From JAEUUM01 sp038326165 (GTDB lineage: Bacteria; Bacteroidota; Bacteroidia; Chitinophagales; Saprospiraceae): DNA of 64,000 nucleotides. The stretch is from NCBI GenBank assembly GCA_038326165.1, contig JBBQJT010000012.1, positions 1-64,000 on the forward strand. Reading direction: 5' to 3'. Under the pieces are notes generated by a model. It saw only the letters and a list, made by a program, of their open reading frames with translations, was not told the DNA's origin and ran no database searches. Position numbers and translations under genes: made by a program. Shown piece by piece: positions 1-8,221 of the stretch; within the stretch, counting starts at the first letter, position 1; each line of letters starts with the position of its first letter.

Positions 1-60
1 TACCGAATGCTGATTGAACGCTCTCAGTATTTCGTTGTGCTCTGGGAGAAAGATATTCAT
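1..60 (-). CDS. 5' end of an unidentified gene coupled to cas9 (runs off the window)
   Basis: Only the first 20 codons are visible, reading MNIFLPEHNEILRAFNQHSV from an ATG at 60-58. This ATG overlaps the TGA stop of cas9 (59-57) as ATGA, the usual sign of translational coupling, so the gene should be co-expressed with cas9. The start does not resemble the Cas1 starts I know from type II systems, although Cas1 is the gene normally found after cas9. The pattern E-I-L-R-A-F-N-x-H-x-V resembles the N-terminus of small nucleotidyltransferase-fold proteins (MNT/AbiEii-like), which continue into a GGYAV motif, but that motif would lie outside the window. The identity is a guess; the coupling is seen directly. 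Confidence 0.55.
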   Translation of the reverse strand, partial: MNIFLPEHNEILRAFNQHSV

Positions 61-3000
61 GTGGGTGAATTTTTGAAATAGATAACTTTTTCATTTAATT
101 GCGTCCTTATCTCATCTCCAAAAACCCGCTTGATCAGTTCGATGGTATTCCTCAATCGGGTTACCACATCTGTACGCTCGGCATATTCGACCTTACTATT
201 TTCCATATCATCAAAGTCTTTGTAAAATTCAATTTTGGAATTAATACCATAATTTGAAGTGGGTTCAGATGCTACATTAATTGTTCCTTCATCTTTAGTT
301 TTATTTAAAGGAAATGCATTAATATCAGAATTGTATTTTCTTAAATTACCCAATCGATCGACTTCTAGCTTCAAGCAACAAGATTTTATTTGGATTCCTT
401 CCATTGTATTTTGATTTTTGCTTTGATGGCTTCCAAGTCCAAGTTCATTTTGTATTTTGAATTCAAATCCTCTTTTTTTCTGTTCGGCTGTATTCATATT
501 AAAAAGCAATGCGGCTATATTACTGGGAATGAAATTTGCAGTGGAATCAGAGCCATCCGTAAACTTATAAATCTTTTTCACTTGTTCTTTATTCAAGTTA
601 TTAAAATCCACTAAACTTGGATCTGCAATTTCATCTTCGGTTGGTACATAAACCATATCATTTGGAGATAGATGAAATAATAACGAATCCCCATTTGCAT
701 TGGTCAATGGTACAGACTGCGGTTTTTGCTTTAGCAAAGCGCTTTGCTTTTGGCTTTCCAAGACTTCGTTGAATGGCACAGAGGCGTAGTTTCTCTTTCC
801 TTTATCGTCAATATAAATAGCAAAAAAGAGGTTGGTGCCTTTGGCAGCCTCAACGAATTTTTTATTTTTATTACCAGTGGTGCCAACATGAAATTTGTTT
901 CCTTTGGGTTCATAGGTGCTAACTTTTATTATTGGGTGATGAAAATGACCGTTGTTTAATGTTGTAATTTTTTCATTCAATTCATCCACACCCTCCGGCG
1001 AAAATGCCAATTCTGGATGTTCAGTTAACTTGCCATCATTGGAAGTAGTTGCAAATTTTGATATGTGTTTTGAAAGGATCTTTTGAATGCCTTGATCGGT
1101 AATGCTTTCTATTTTTTTCATATTAAATGATTCATCAAGTTTTACACGAGATGCAACATTTTCATTTTCCCAAAAATAAATTTCTAGCCTTGATACATCA
1201 ATGTCATTCCATTTATTATCAGCTTCCTTAAAATGCTTTAGAATCAATTTCTTGTCATAATTGTCTGTTTTCATTTTTTTGATAACTGATCGAAGCTTCT
1301 TATTGACAATCATGTCTAAATTATCTATGGCTACCGAGAGTGCTACTTCTTTTTTGAATTTTAATTGTACCAAACCCGACACAGTATCTTTATGCAACGG
1401 CTTCCTAATTGCCCAACTTTCACCTTTAGTTTGTTTCACTATTACCTTTTCCAAATTGCCATTTATGCTTTCCCATCTTTGGTATTTGTTTACGGTCTTA
1501 TTGATTACTCTCAAGTTTTGCTTAAAGCTAATTACTGTTGTTTCCAATTCGTGTTTGGCATCCTTAGCATACTTTTCCCAAGGTTGTTTAAAGATCCAGC
1601 GATAATTTTGTTCAGAACCTTCATTGTATTTTTTATAGCACAATAATCTCTTTAAATCATCTCTTTTTTCTTGACCTTTCTTTTTGTCTTTATCTAAAGC
1701 ATTTTGGTTGTTGAGGTAATTGATATGATTTCGAGTAGCACAAGCTATTACCAATGCATCTAAGGCATGATGACGGTGATCAATTCGCTTTTTGCTAAAG
1801 CCTTTTTGTAATTCTAAAGGAACTGTTGGTAAAAATTTATTCGTATTAGGATTAATGCTTCCAAAATCGCTCGTGTTGGTCATGGAATTCAAACGTTCAA
1901 ATCGAGGAGAGATTAATTCATTCCAAATTTCATGCAACCCCCAATCTTGTTTCAGTGCAGTAGTTATTTGCCCATTGGTACTTAACAAATTATTTGCTGT
2001 CGTTCCTTCATCATTTTGCTCTTGGCGAACAATTTTAGATAGTAAATTTTTTACTTCTTTGCTAATATATCTAGTATCATTCATTTGCCGCTCGATCATT
2101 TTCTCTGGAATCTCTAGCAGCATCAATTTTTTTGCCTTGCCATAATTTTTAGCATAGTTGTTTTTTACAAATTGTTCGTATTGTTCAGCCGTGAATACTG
2201 TTACAAACCTACCACCACTCAATTGCACTTTTTTTCCCTCATTACTTTGTATGTATTCCAGAGCCAATTTATTGTCTTTCTCCTTATTAATTTCGCTTTC
2301 GCAAATTACTTTGTTGCTGAACGAATCATCAAAATATCGGCTTTGCGGTATGATGTGTTCTATTTCATAAGCAGGGGTAAAAAGTTTGTTTAACGGAATA
2401 ATTTCGCCCGTGTATGGTGAACGATATTTTTGTTCCAACCATAATTTATAACGCAGTAGATCAGCTTTGCTTGGTTGCGCTGTTTTACTGATTTTTAAAA
2501 TATCATCGTCAATATCAATGCCCGAATTCAAAACACTATTTTCATAAATTTTCAAAATTTCTTGTTGCATTGGTGAGTAAGGTCTAACATTTTCAACTTC
2601 ATGATAGTTTATCATTTCTGCTAACAATGCTTTTATGCGCAAATTGGTGCTTTCATTTGCAGTTAAAGCTTCCGTCATCTGCTTACGCTTATCGGCTGGA
2701 TTTTTCATTTCTCTACCCAACTCAATATGTATTTCATCAAAGAAATTTTCCGTTCCCTTGCCATAATGTACCCAAATATCTTTTACAACCCGAAGCGTTT
2801 CGGTAATAACTTGCTCCACTATAGGATTGCGTAAAGAATGTTGTTTGAATGAACTTATAAAGTTGTCTAAATCGGCTGGCGTTTTCCATTTTTCTATATT
2901 ACTATCCTCCGAATGCCTATCATAAACAATATAGCTCACTAACCAAAGAGGCATTGCTCTGAAATGATTGATTTCAGTAAGATTAATAGCTTTCTCTCTC

Positions 3001-4919
3001 ACTCTATCTTTTATGTTTTCATCAAATTCACCATCAATGATATATTCAATTCTTGCTTTTGTCTGTGGATGAATATCGCTTTCATTCCAATATTTCCCCA
3101 TACGCATAATAGGCAAAAGCTTCTTAATGGCTTTGGCTGAATAACTACCGTATTCATTTTTATAGGGTGGATATTTTTTAAATTGTTCTACAAAACTTTC
3201 ATTCAAGTTATGTTTGGCAGCAAATTTTTTCAAAGCACTTTCTACTTCAATTTTATCATTTACTGAATACAAAATATGCCACAAAGCTTCTTCAATTTCT
3301 GCAGTCAAAAAATCTGTAGGAACATTTTCACATTTTGATAATTTAGTAAGCATCAAACCACGGGTTTCATTGCATGGATATGGCTTATCTACATAATTCC
3401 AACGATGTGTTTTTTCACTTAATTTAAAATATTTGAGCAAGGATTTCTGTTCAATTTCTTTTCTATCGTTCAGAAATTCAAATAGATTCACAAGGTCTTC
3501 TTCCGATTTAATGTACTTTCCAGTAACTGAAAAATTATCATTTTCCTTATCAAAAATATGTAAGTTTTGTATCCATTGCCATAATCTAAATTCCTGGAAT
3601 AATGGATGCGATTTAGAAATGCATTTTAAAGCTTCATTTTGTTCTATACCGTCTTTTAAATATTTCCTGCTTTCAAATTTGCAATTGCTAATCAATGACT
3701 TTTTGCTTTTCAATGGTCGTTGATAAAAAATAATATCGTTTAGAAACAAGTGTACAAAATCTCTTTTTGCAATATTATTTCGATGCGCCTCATTGTATTC
3801 GTATAATTCTCTGATACATAAATTATATAAATTTTCATCCTTTAATTCAGCGTGAAACTGCTGCTGAGTTTTTAGAATCTGCTCCAATTCTACCTTGTAG
3901 AACTTTCGCTCAATTACTCTTACCAATTTGCCATTTATTTTTTGGCTTGGGTTTTCTAAAAGTGTATCATAAATATACTGTCCGACGGTTTTATCGCTTC
4001 TTTCAATTGATTGCTCCGTTTTGGTTTTTACAAGTGTCCAGTCTGTTTCAGCAGGAGCTCTAAATGAACGTTTAACTTTACCATCTTTATCTGACTTTTC
4101 AGATCCATCATCATTAATGTCAGTTGTTACCACAAATTCCTTTGTTTTTCCAATCCAATCAGATAAAGACACCTTACTGGAACGCCTATAAATCCAACCG
4201 TTTTCTAAAATAACATTATACCATATTTCAGCCTTGCCTTTTTGCGGTTCTTCCGAAGTAACTTCTGTCACTACTAAAGAATGAAACTCGATTTTCTTGT
4301 TTGGATTTTCTTCCTCATCTTCCCCTCTCAATTGAAAATAGCCTCGCTTTTGATTAAAGTTTAAAAGCAGCCATGCCAATTCTTCCTTCTCAATTTGTTC
4401 GGTCAATGCCTTCTTGCGGAGAAAGTAAATAGTCCAGTCATATGGTATTTTTTTTCCGTCAACAGCCATTTTAGGATATTGAGATGTAAACTCTTTATAC
4501 ATTTCCTCAAATGAATTTTTAAAGATGAATTGATTATTTTTATCATAAACCAATTTAGGTTCTGTTTCAGCTTTATACTGTCCTAGTCGTTTAATAAAAT
4601 CAATCTGAGTACTGTAATGAGCTGGTAAAAAATTAAGAATATTTAATACTCTATGCAGTCTTTCTCTTCGCAACAAATGACGTTCTCTTAACCGTCTAAC
4701 TCCTCTGAAGCCTGTACGTTCTGCAGTTTGCGATATAGATACACCGCTGTCAAACTTACCAAGTACATCTTGACTCATTGGAATAATACGACTTCCTAAT
4801 CCAATAATACTTCCAACTCCTAGTATCTTTTCTGGTTGATTGTCAATTTTGGCTTCATAATCCACCAACGCCCATCCTATACTATTAGTCCCTAAGTCTA
4901 ATCCCAATATTTTTTTCAT
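57..4919 (-). CDS. cas9: Cas9, RNA-guided DNA endonuclease (unusually large, about 1620 aa)
   Basis: Effector nuclease of a type II CRISPR-Cas system; it uses a crRNA:tracrRNA duplex to cut both strands of target DNA. RuvC-I is LGLDLGTNSIGWAL with catalytic D8. An arginine-rich bridge helix spans about residues 65-95 (RGVRRLRERHLLRRERLHR). RuvC-II is IELGREM with E733. The HNH motif is EIEHIIPQSRYFDDSFSNK with H855. RuvC-III is HRHHALDALVIA with H1051 and D1054. All nuclease residues are present, so it should be active. I chose the ATG at 4919 over an upstream TTG at 4937 because the protein then starts MKKILGLDLG, as family members do. At about 1620 aa it exceeds most Bacteroidota Cas9 proteins; some 560 residues follow RuvC-III (about 380 in SpCas9), so much of the enlargement lies in the C-terminal WED/PAM-interacting half. 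Subtype is probably II-C, but no cas1, cas2 or csn2/cas4 is visible to settle it. Confidence 0.96.
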   Translation of the reverse strand: MKKILGLDLGTNSIGWALVDYEAKIDNQPEKILGVGSIIGLGSRIIPMSQDVLGKFDSGVSISQTAERTGFRGVRRLRERHLLRRERLHRVLNILNFLPAHYSTQIDFIKRLGQYKAETEPKLVYDKNNQFIFKNSFEEMYKEFTSQYPKMAVDGKKIPYDWTIYFLRKKALTEQIEKEELAWLLLNFNQKRGYFQLRGEDEEENPNKKIEFHSLVVTEVTSEEPQKGKAEIWYNVILENGWIYRRSSKVSLSDWIGKTKEFVVTTDINDDGSEKSDKDGKVKRSFRAPAETDWTLVKTKTEQSIERSDKTVGQYIYDTLLENPSQKINGKLVRVIERKFYKVELEQILKTQQQFHAELKDENLYNLCIRELYEYNEAHRNNIAKRDFVHLFLNDIIFYQRPLKSKKSLISNCKFESRKYLKDGIEQNEALKCISKSHPLFQEFRLWQWIQNLHIFDKENDNFSVTGKYIKSEEDLVNLFEFLNDRKEIEQKSLLKYFKLSEKTHRWNYVDKPYPCNETRGLMLTKLSKCENVPTDFLTAEIEEALWHILYSVNDKIEVESALKKFAAKHNLNESFVEQFKKYPPYKNEYGSYSAKAIKKLLPIMRMGKYWNESDIHPQTKARIEYIIDGEFDENIKDRVREKAINLTEINHFRAMPLWLVSYIVYDRHSEDSNIEKWKTPADLDNFISSFKQHSLRNPIVEQVITETLRVVKDIWVHYGKGTENFFDEIHIELGREMKNPADKRKQMTEALTANESTNLRIKALLAEMINYHEVENVRPYSPMQQEILKIYENSVLNSGIDIDDDILKISKTAQPSKADLLRYKLWLEQKYRSPYTGEIIPLNKLFTPAYEIEHIIPQSRYFDDSFSNKVICESEINKEKDNKLALEYIQSNEGKKVQLSGGRFVTVFTAEQYEQFVKNNYAKNYGKAKKLMLLEIPEKMIERQMNDTRYISKEVKNLLSKIVRQEQNDEGTTANNLLSTNGQITTALKQDWGLHEIWNELISPRFERLNSMTNTSDFGSINPNTNKFLPTVPLELQKGFSKKRIDHRHHALDALVIACATRNHINYLNNQNALDKDKKKGQEKRDDLKRLLCYKKYNEGSEQNYRWIFKQPWEKYAKDAKHELETTVISFKQNLRVINKTVNKYQRWESINGNLEKVIVKQTKGESWAIRKPLHKDTVSGLVQLKFKKEVALSVAIDNLDMIVNKKLRSVIKKMKTDNYDKKLILKHFKEADNKWNDIDVSRLEIYFWENENVASRVKLDESFNMKKIESITDQGIQKILSKHISKFATTSNDGKLTEHPELAFSPEGVDELNEKITTLNNGHFHHPIIKVSTYEPKGNKFHVGTTGNKNKKFVEAAKGTNLFFAIYIDDKGKRNYASVPFNEVLESQKQSALLKQKPQSVPLTNANGDSLLFHLSPNDMVYVPTEDEIADPSLVDFNNLNKEQVKKIYKFTDGSDSTANFIPSNIAALLFNMNTAEQKKRGFEFKIQNELGLGSHQSKNQNTMEGIQIKSCCLKLEVDRLGNLRKYNSDINAFPLNKTKDEGTINVASEPTSNYGINSKIEFYKDFDDMENSKVEYAERTDVVTRLRNTIELIKRVFGDEIRTQLNEKVIYFKNSPT

Positions 4920-4923
4920 ACTA

Positions 4924-4954
4924 TTGTTTTTTATCAAAAATCAATTTATCTTTG
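4924..4954 (+). promoter_or_regulatory. Promoter of the tracrRNA
   Basis: TTG at 4924-4926, a 20-nt spacer, then TATCTTTG at 4947-4954. This is a good match to the Bacteroidota primary-sigma promoter (TTG/TTTG, about 19 nt, TAnnTTTG). Transcription should begin near 4961, exactly where the anti-repeat starts. The -33 element is 5 bp from the cas9 start codon, so the cas9 promoter must overlap this promoter or lie within the tracrRNA gene. Confidence 0.75.
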
Positions 4955-4958
4955 TCTC

Positions 4959-5041
4959 AACAATTTAAAGCAATTCACAATAAGGATTATTCCGTTGTGA
5001 AAACATTTAAGGCGCCTCGACTTTCAATTCGGGGCTTTTTT
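4959..5041 (+). ncRNA. Predicted tracrRNA of the Cas9 system
   Basis: A short transcript divergent from cas9 with all tracrRNA parts in order. The anti-repeat is about 4959-4980 (CAACAATTTAAAGCAATTC and following bases). The nexus AAGGATTATTCCGTT at 4982-4996 closely parallels the AAGGCTAGTCCGTT nexus of SpCas9. The terminator hairpin pairs GCCTCGA (5014-5020) with TCGGGGC (5029-5035), followed by six T residues. The anti-repeat predicts a CRISPR repeat beginning about GTTGTGAATTGCTTTAAATT, which resembles repeats of Bacteroidota type II-C arrays. Odd feature: TTCACAA (4974-4980) and TTGTGAA (4995-5001) are a perfect inverted repeat enclosing the nexus, so the RNA can pair with itself where the crRNA should bind. 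Confidence 0.85.
5014..5041 (+). terminator. Rho-independent terminator of the tracrRNA
   Basis: Seven-base-pair stem (GCCTCGA with TCGGGGC, one G-U pair), 8-nt loop, then a T tract at 5036-5041. It forms the 3' hairpin of the tracrRNA. Confidence 0.85.
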
Positions 5042-5265
5042 ATTACCCAAATTTATCCCAATTTACAATCAATTCCAAATTCGTATTTATAATGTTCAGT
5101 ATAATTGTCGGAATCACTGATTTATTTAATTACTCAGAGACCACAATTTTTTTTCGTCCAATTCCTAAATCAATTTTATCCGTATTCTAAGATTTTAATA
5201 CGCTAATCCGTGATTCAGATCAATTTGCACCAATAATCAGCTTATTCCGCATACTGACAATTTTT
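5042..5265. other. Non-coding stretch between tracrRNA and the GxxExxY remnant
   Basis: No open frame of note and no regularly spaced direct repeats, so no CRISPR array lies here. It contains an inverted repeat CGTATT (5181-5186) / AATACG (5197-5202), followed directly by TAATCCGTGATTCAG at 5204-5218. The latter motif recurs on the other side of the neighbouring pseudogene. Confidence 0.5.
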
Positions 5266-5637
5266 TCATCCTAACACAATTCTTTTGAAAGTCAAACTTT
5301 TGCTACCAAAGTTGACCATCAATCCTAAGTCTAAATTATAAGCTTTTAGATAATTTAAGGCCTGTGCCAAATGAAAATCTTCTAATTGAATAATGGCTTT
5401 CAATTCTACCAATACTTTTCCTTCACCAACAAAATCCGCTCTTTGAGTGCCAATTTGTCCTTCTCATTCTTTATAAAAAATATCTTGCTCTATTTCTCTT
5501 GCAAATTCCAAACCTGTCTTTCGCATTTCATCAAACAATGTCCTATGGCAAATTACTTCTTGAAAACCATTTCCCTGAATTTTATGCACCTCAAAGGAAG
5601 CACCTATTATTTTTTCGGTAATTTCCTTATATTCTAA
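5266..5637 (-). pseudogene. Decayed GxxExxY family protein (PD-(D/E)XK-like fold)
   Basis: Reading the minus strand from 5637 gives 124 codons clearly of the GxxExxY family: EYKEITEKIIGASFEVHKI, then GNGFQEVICHRTLFDEM, later IGTQRADFVGEGKVLVELKA and LNYLKAYNLDLGLMVNFG. Two lesions break it. The codon where the family's initiator Met should stand is TTA, preceded by an in-frame TAA, and codon 58 (5466-5464) is an in-frame TGA. The family has a PD-(D/E)XK nuclease-like fold; its cellular role is not established. With no start codon and an internal stop it should not make protein. TAATCYGTGA repeats flank it on both sides. Confidence 0.85.
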
Positions 5638-5696
5638 TTAAGTATTCCTAATCTGTGAAATCTTTTAATCCCCTTAATCCGTCATCCGCTCCCCCA
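5638..5696 (+). repeat. Short TAATCYGTSA repeats flanking the GxxExxY remnant
   Basis: TAATCTGTGA at 5649-5658 and TAATCCGTCA at 5675-5684 lie in the same orientation as TAATCCGTGA at 5204-5213 on the other side of the pseudogene. They look like units of a short interspersed intergenic repeat. Only three units are visible here, so family membership is an inference. Confidence 0.5.
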
Positions 5697-7697
5697 TCAT
5701 TCTTTCACAAACTTAGCATACTGCATAAGCTCATCGCCGCGGTTCAAAGTCAGGTAATACAAGCCACTGTACAAATCACTGAAATCGAAAGTGGTTCTTC
5801 CTATATTCACTCCAGAAAATCGCTTGACTTCTTGGCCTAAAATATTGTAAACTATCCATGTTAATTCCTTTGCATTCAAATTACTTTCCACCGTAGCCAA
5901 ATCTTTAACTGGGTTGGGGAATATTTTCATTTGCTGCTTTGAAGTCAAAGTATTGGTATTCGTCATATTGCATAAATCCTGCAGATTCAAGGCAACATCC
6001 AATTGGTCAAAATCAACGCCAATATCCTTTCCATCTATACCTGCATTTGCATACAAACTTGCATTCGACAAGCCAAAATTGTGATAGTCCAAACCTCCAT
6101 TGGCAAAATCAATAAATTGAACCTCCGTGGCTGTGACAGGAAAATAGTTTTTGCTGGAAGTGTTGTAGTTACTGTATTTAGTTGAGTTGCCTCCGATCAA
6201 TATGTTCTTATGAAATTTCTTATTCGCATCAGTTATTCCGGGCATAAAAGCGGCCATCGGACCATTGCCTCCTTGTGCAAATCCAGGCCCATACATGCCT
6301 TGATAACCGCCCGGAGACAGAAAACTATTGAAAATATTGTTGCTGATTGAAATGGTCTCAATGGTATCATATACCCAAGTGATTGGACCAGTTTGAAAAA
6401 CAGTGTTGTGATCGAGGATTAGGTCAGTTGGATTGCTGACTTTTAAGAATGTCCCATCATTGGGGCCATATATATTTCCATCTCCATATAAGGGACCACT
6501 TATTTCATAAAATAAATTATTTGCTATCCTTATGCGTTTCGACTGTTGCGTAGGCGATTGTGTGTCAGTGCCTGTAAGTGAAATACCTGAACCAGCTCGT
6601 TTTATGATGTTGTTGACAATGTCAATATCACTTACCTCGGCTTGAGGTGAGCCTCCGCCCTCTCCTCTTACTGTCAATAATATGGCAGCTCCACTTTGAC
6701 CGATTGGAAGATCAGCCCATGAGTTCTCAAAAATATTACCCTCCACTAAAATTCGTTTGCCTGTTTTAAGCTCAAAAAGGTTTTTTATGGTCCAATGTTT
6801 TCCTTGATAACTGGGGTCTCCGACTCTCCATTTGAATGGCTTAAAAAAGTAATTGTTTTTAATCTCCATATCGGATGGCACCAAATTGGGAATTGCAGTT
6901 GCCGCTCCTCCAAACAAAATATTTTCCCCAGCTGCCTCCAAATAATTGTTATTGATGATAAAAGGTCCAGGACCATTCGTTCCTCCTATTGCATAAGTGT
7001 CGAAACCGATGCTGTGAAAATCCGAAATATGGCATCCCAAAACAGCAGAATTGGCACAATTCAATATGACTCCCGACTTCATGATAGTGGCGTTGGTATG
7101 CCCGTGGATGTAGCATCGATCTATGATAAAATCATGTGGCACCTTACTCAAGGAATTTTGAGCAGCACTTGCATCACCCAATTGGACCAAACCATAACTG
7201 TTCTGAACTCCAAGATCAACACCTATCTCAAGACCTATAAATCGGTAATGATGAGCCGAAGTTGAAGTTTTAAAACAAGGCAACCCGGAGGGATTGGTCG
7301 TAATGATTTTGGGCATCGCATCTATTTGCAGCGGAAAGCTTGAATTGCCTGTTGGCTTTAATGGGCTAACTCTTAATCCCAATTTGGGTAGCAATTCTAT
7401 TTCGGAAGAAGTCAATATTATCCAATCGTTTCCTGATTTATTGGGCAAAACAAAACTTCCTTCAAAGGTGGCTCCTGCATCCAATACCAATATGGTGCCT
7501 AGTACGGCATCGTTGATTGCCAATTGCAGATTGCTGTAATCTCTTCCTATTGGGCCAACCGTTGTAATCTTATAATTGGATACGTCTGGCATACAAACAT
7601 CTATTGAGGAGACATTCGGCGGTTCAGGGATTGCCTGTGCAGACAGATTCGAACTCCAAGTGCATAAGCACAAAAGAAACAGTTTCATTGTTTTCAT
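5697..7697 (-). CDS. Secreted right-handed parallel beta-helix protein with T9SS sorting domain
   Basis: The N-terminus MKTMKLFLLCLCTWSSNLSAQA is a signal peptide. The body is a series of short beta-strand repeats rich in N-N and I-x-N (IINNNYLEAAGE, MEIKNNYFFKP, ILVEGNIFENS, DIVNNIIKRAG, IRIANNLFYEIS), typical of pectate-lyase-like parallel beta-helices (about residues 45-560). The last ~75 residues (KIFPNPVKDLATVESNL, then YNILGQEVKRFSG, ending MQYAKFVKE) are a type-A T9SS C-terminal domain, so it should be exported and attached to or released from the surface. The fold fits a polysaccharide lyase or a carbohydrate-binding protein; I see no motif that fixes a substrate. I chose ATG 7697; an in-frame ATG at 7688 is also possible, and the TTG at 7706 is unlikely. 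Confidence 0.85.
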   Translation of the reverse strand: MKTMKLFLLCLCTWSSNLSAQAIPEPPNVSSIDVCMPDVSNYKITTVGPIGRDYSNLQLAINDAVLGTILVLDAGATFEGSFVLPNKSGNDWIILTSSEIELLPKLGLRVSPLKPTGNSSFPLQIDAMPKIITTNPSGLPCFKTSTSAHHYRFIGLEIGVDLGVQNSYGLVQLGDASAAQNSLSKVPHDFIIDRCYIHGHTNATIMKSGVILNCANSAVLGCHISDFHSIGFDTYAIGGTNGPGPFIINNNYLEAAGENILFGGAATAIPNLVPSDMEIKNNYFFKPFKWRVGDPSYQGKHWTIKNLFELKTGKRILVEGNIFENSWADLPIGQSGAAILLTVRGEGGGSPQAEVSDIDIVNNIIKRAGSGISLTGTDTQSPTQQSKRIRIANNLFYEISGPLYGDGNIYGPNDGTFLKVSNPTDLILDHNTVFQTGPITWVYDTIETISISNNIFNSFLSPGGYQGMYGPGFAQGGNGPMAAFMPGITDANKKFHKNILIGGNSTKYSNYNTSSKNYFPVTATEVQFIDFANGGLDYHNFGLSNASLYANAGIDGKDIGVDFDQLDVALNLQDLCNMTNTNTLTSKQQMKIFPNPVKDLATVESNLNAKELTWIVYNILGQEVKRFSGVNIGRTTFDFSDLYSGLYYLTLNRGDELMQYAKFVKE

Positions 7698-8109
7698 TGG
7701 TTTCAATTTTAGTTATTTTTAGCATCTAATTTATTAATTGTTGGACTGGTAAGTGTATTTCATAAAATTTCACTAATTATTTTTTCCAATTCTTGAGCAT
7801 TGTAAAATTAAGATATTTTTACCCCTTAGCAAAGGATTACTTTGTCCGTCAATTTGCTGTCTAAACAGTAATTTAATCTTAAGCTCAAAATAACGCTTGG
7901 TTGCAATCGAAGAAAATATTGATTGTTCTAAACATGTGTTTGGTCTGATAACTGCTTGGAGACGCCTACAACTTTAGGACTATTCAGTCGGCAAAATCAA
8001 AAAAATTGTTGATTTCTGATGCTTTACATTGCTATGGTTTACAGCCGTAAAGAACGTTTTGCAAGTATATTATTCACTTAAAAAGAATCTCAAAACACAG
8101 CATGCATAT

Positions 8110-8142
8110 AGAGATGAGAGAATAACTTTCATCTCTTTTTTT
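8110..8142 (+). terminator. Rho-independent terminator without an obvious upstream gene
   Basis: A perfect 8-bp stem, AGAGATGA (8110-8117) with TCATCTCT (8129-8136), followed by a T run to 8142. It would end a plus-strand transcript, yet no plus-strand gene lies upstream between 7698 and 8110. A small RNA is possible. Confidence 0.6.
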
Positions 8143-8185
8143 ATTGAAACGCATCTGTCCCCCTCACCCGCTCAAAAACTTGGTC

Positions 8186-8193
8186 TAACTTTG
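8186..8193 (+). promoter_or_regulatory. Candidate -7 box of the MFS transporter gene
   Basis: TAACTTTG fits TAnnTTTG and lies 28 bp before the ATG. No clear TTG is seen at the right spacing upstream, so this is a moderate call. Confidence 0.45.
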
Positions 8194-8221
8194 CATTTGA
8201 TTATTTGCTGTTTTCGTTGAT

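Larger units (their letters stand above)
7698..8221. other. Intergenic region with a plus-strand terminator hairpin and the MFS promoter
   Basis: AT-rich divergent region of 524 bp. It holds the presumed promoter of the minus-strand beta-helix gene (not resolved), an isolated terminator at 8110-8142 and a TAnnTTTG box at 8186-8193. No credible small gene is seen. Confidence 0.4.

Noticed and set aside
6795..7265. A 156-codon plus-strand open frame
   Set aside because: Antisense to the beta-helix gene, whose signal peptide, repeats and T9SS domain fit the minus strand.
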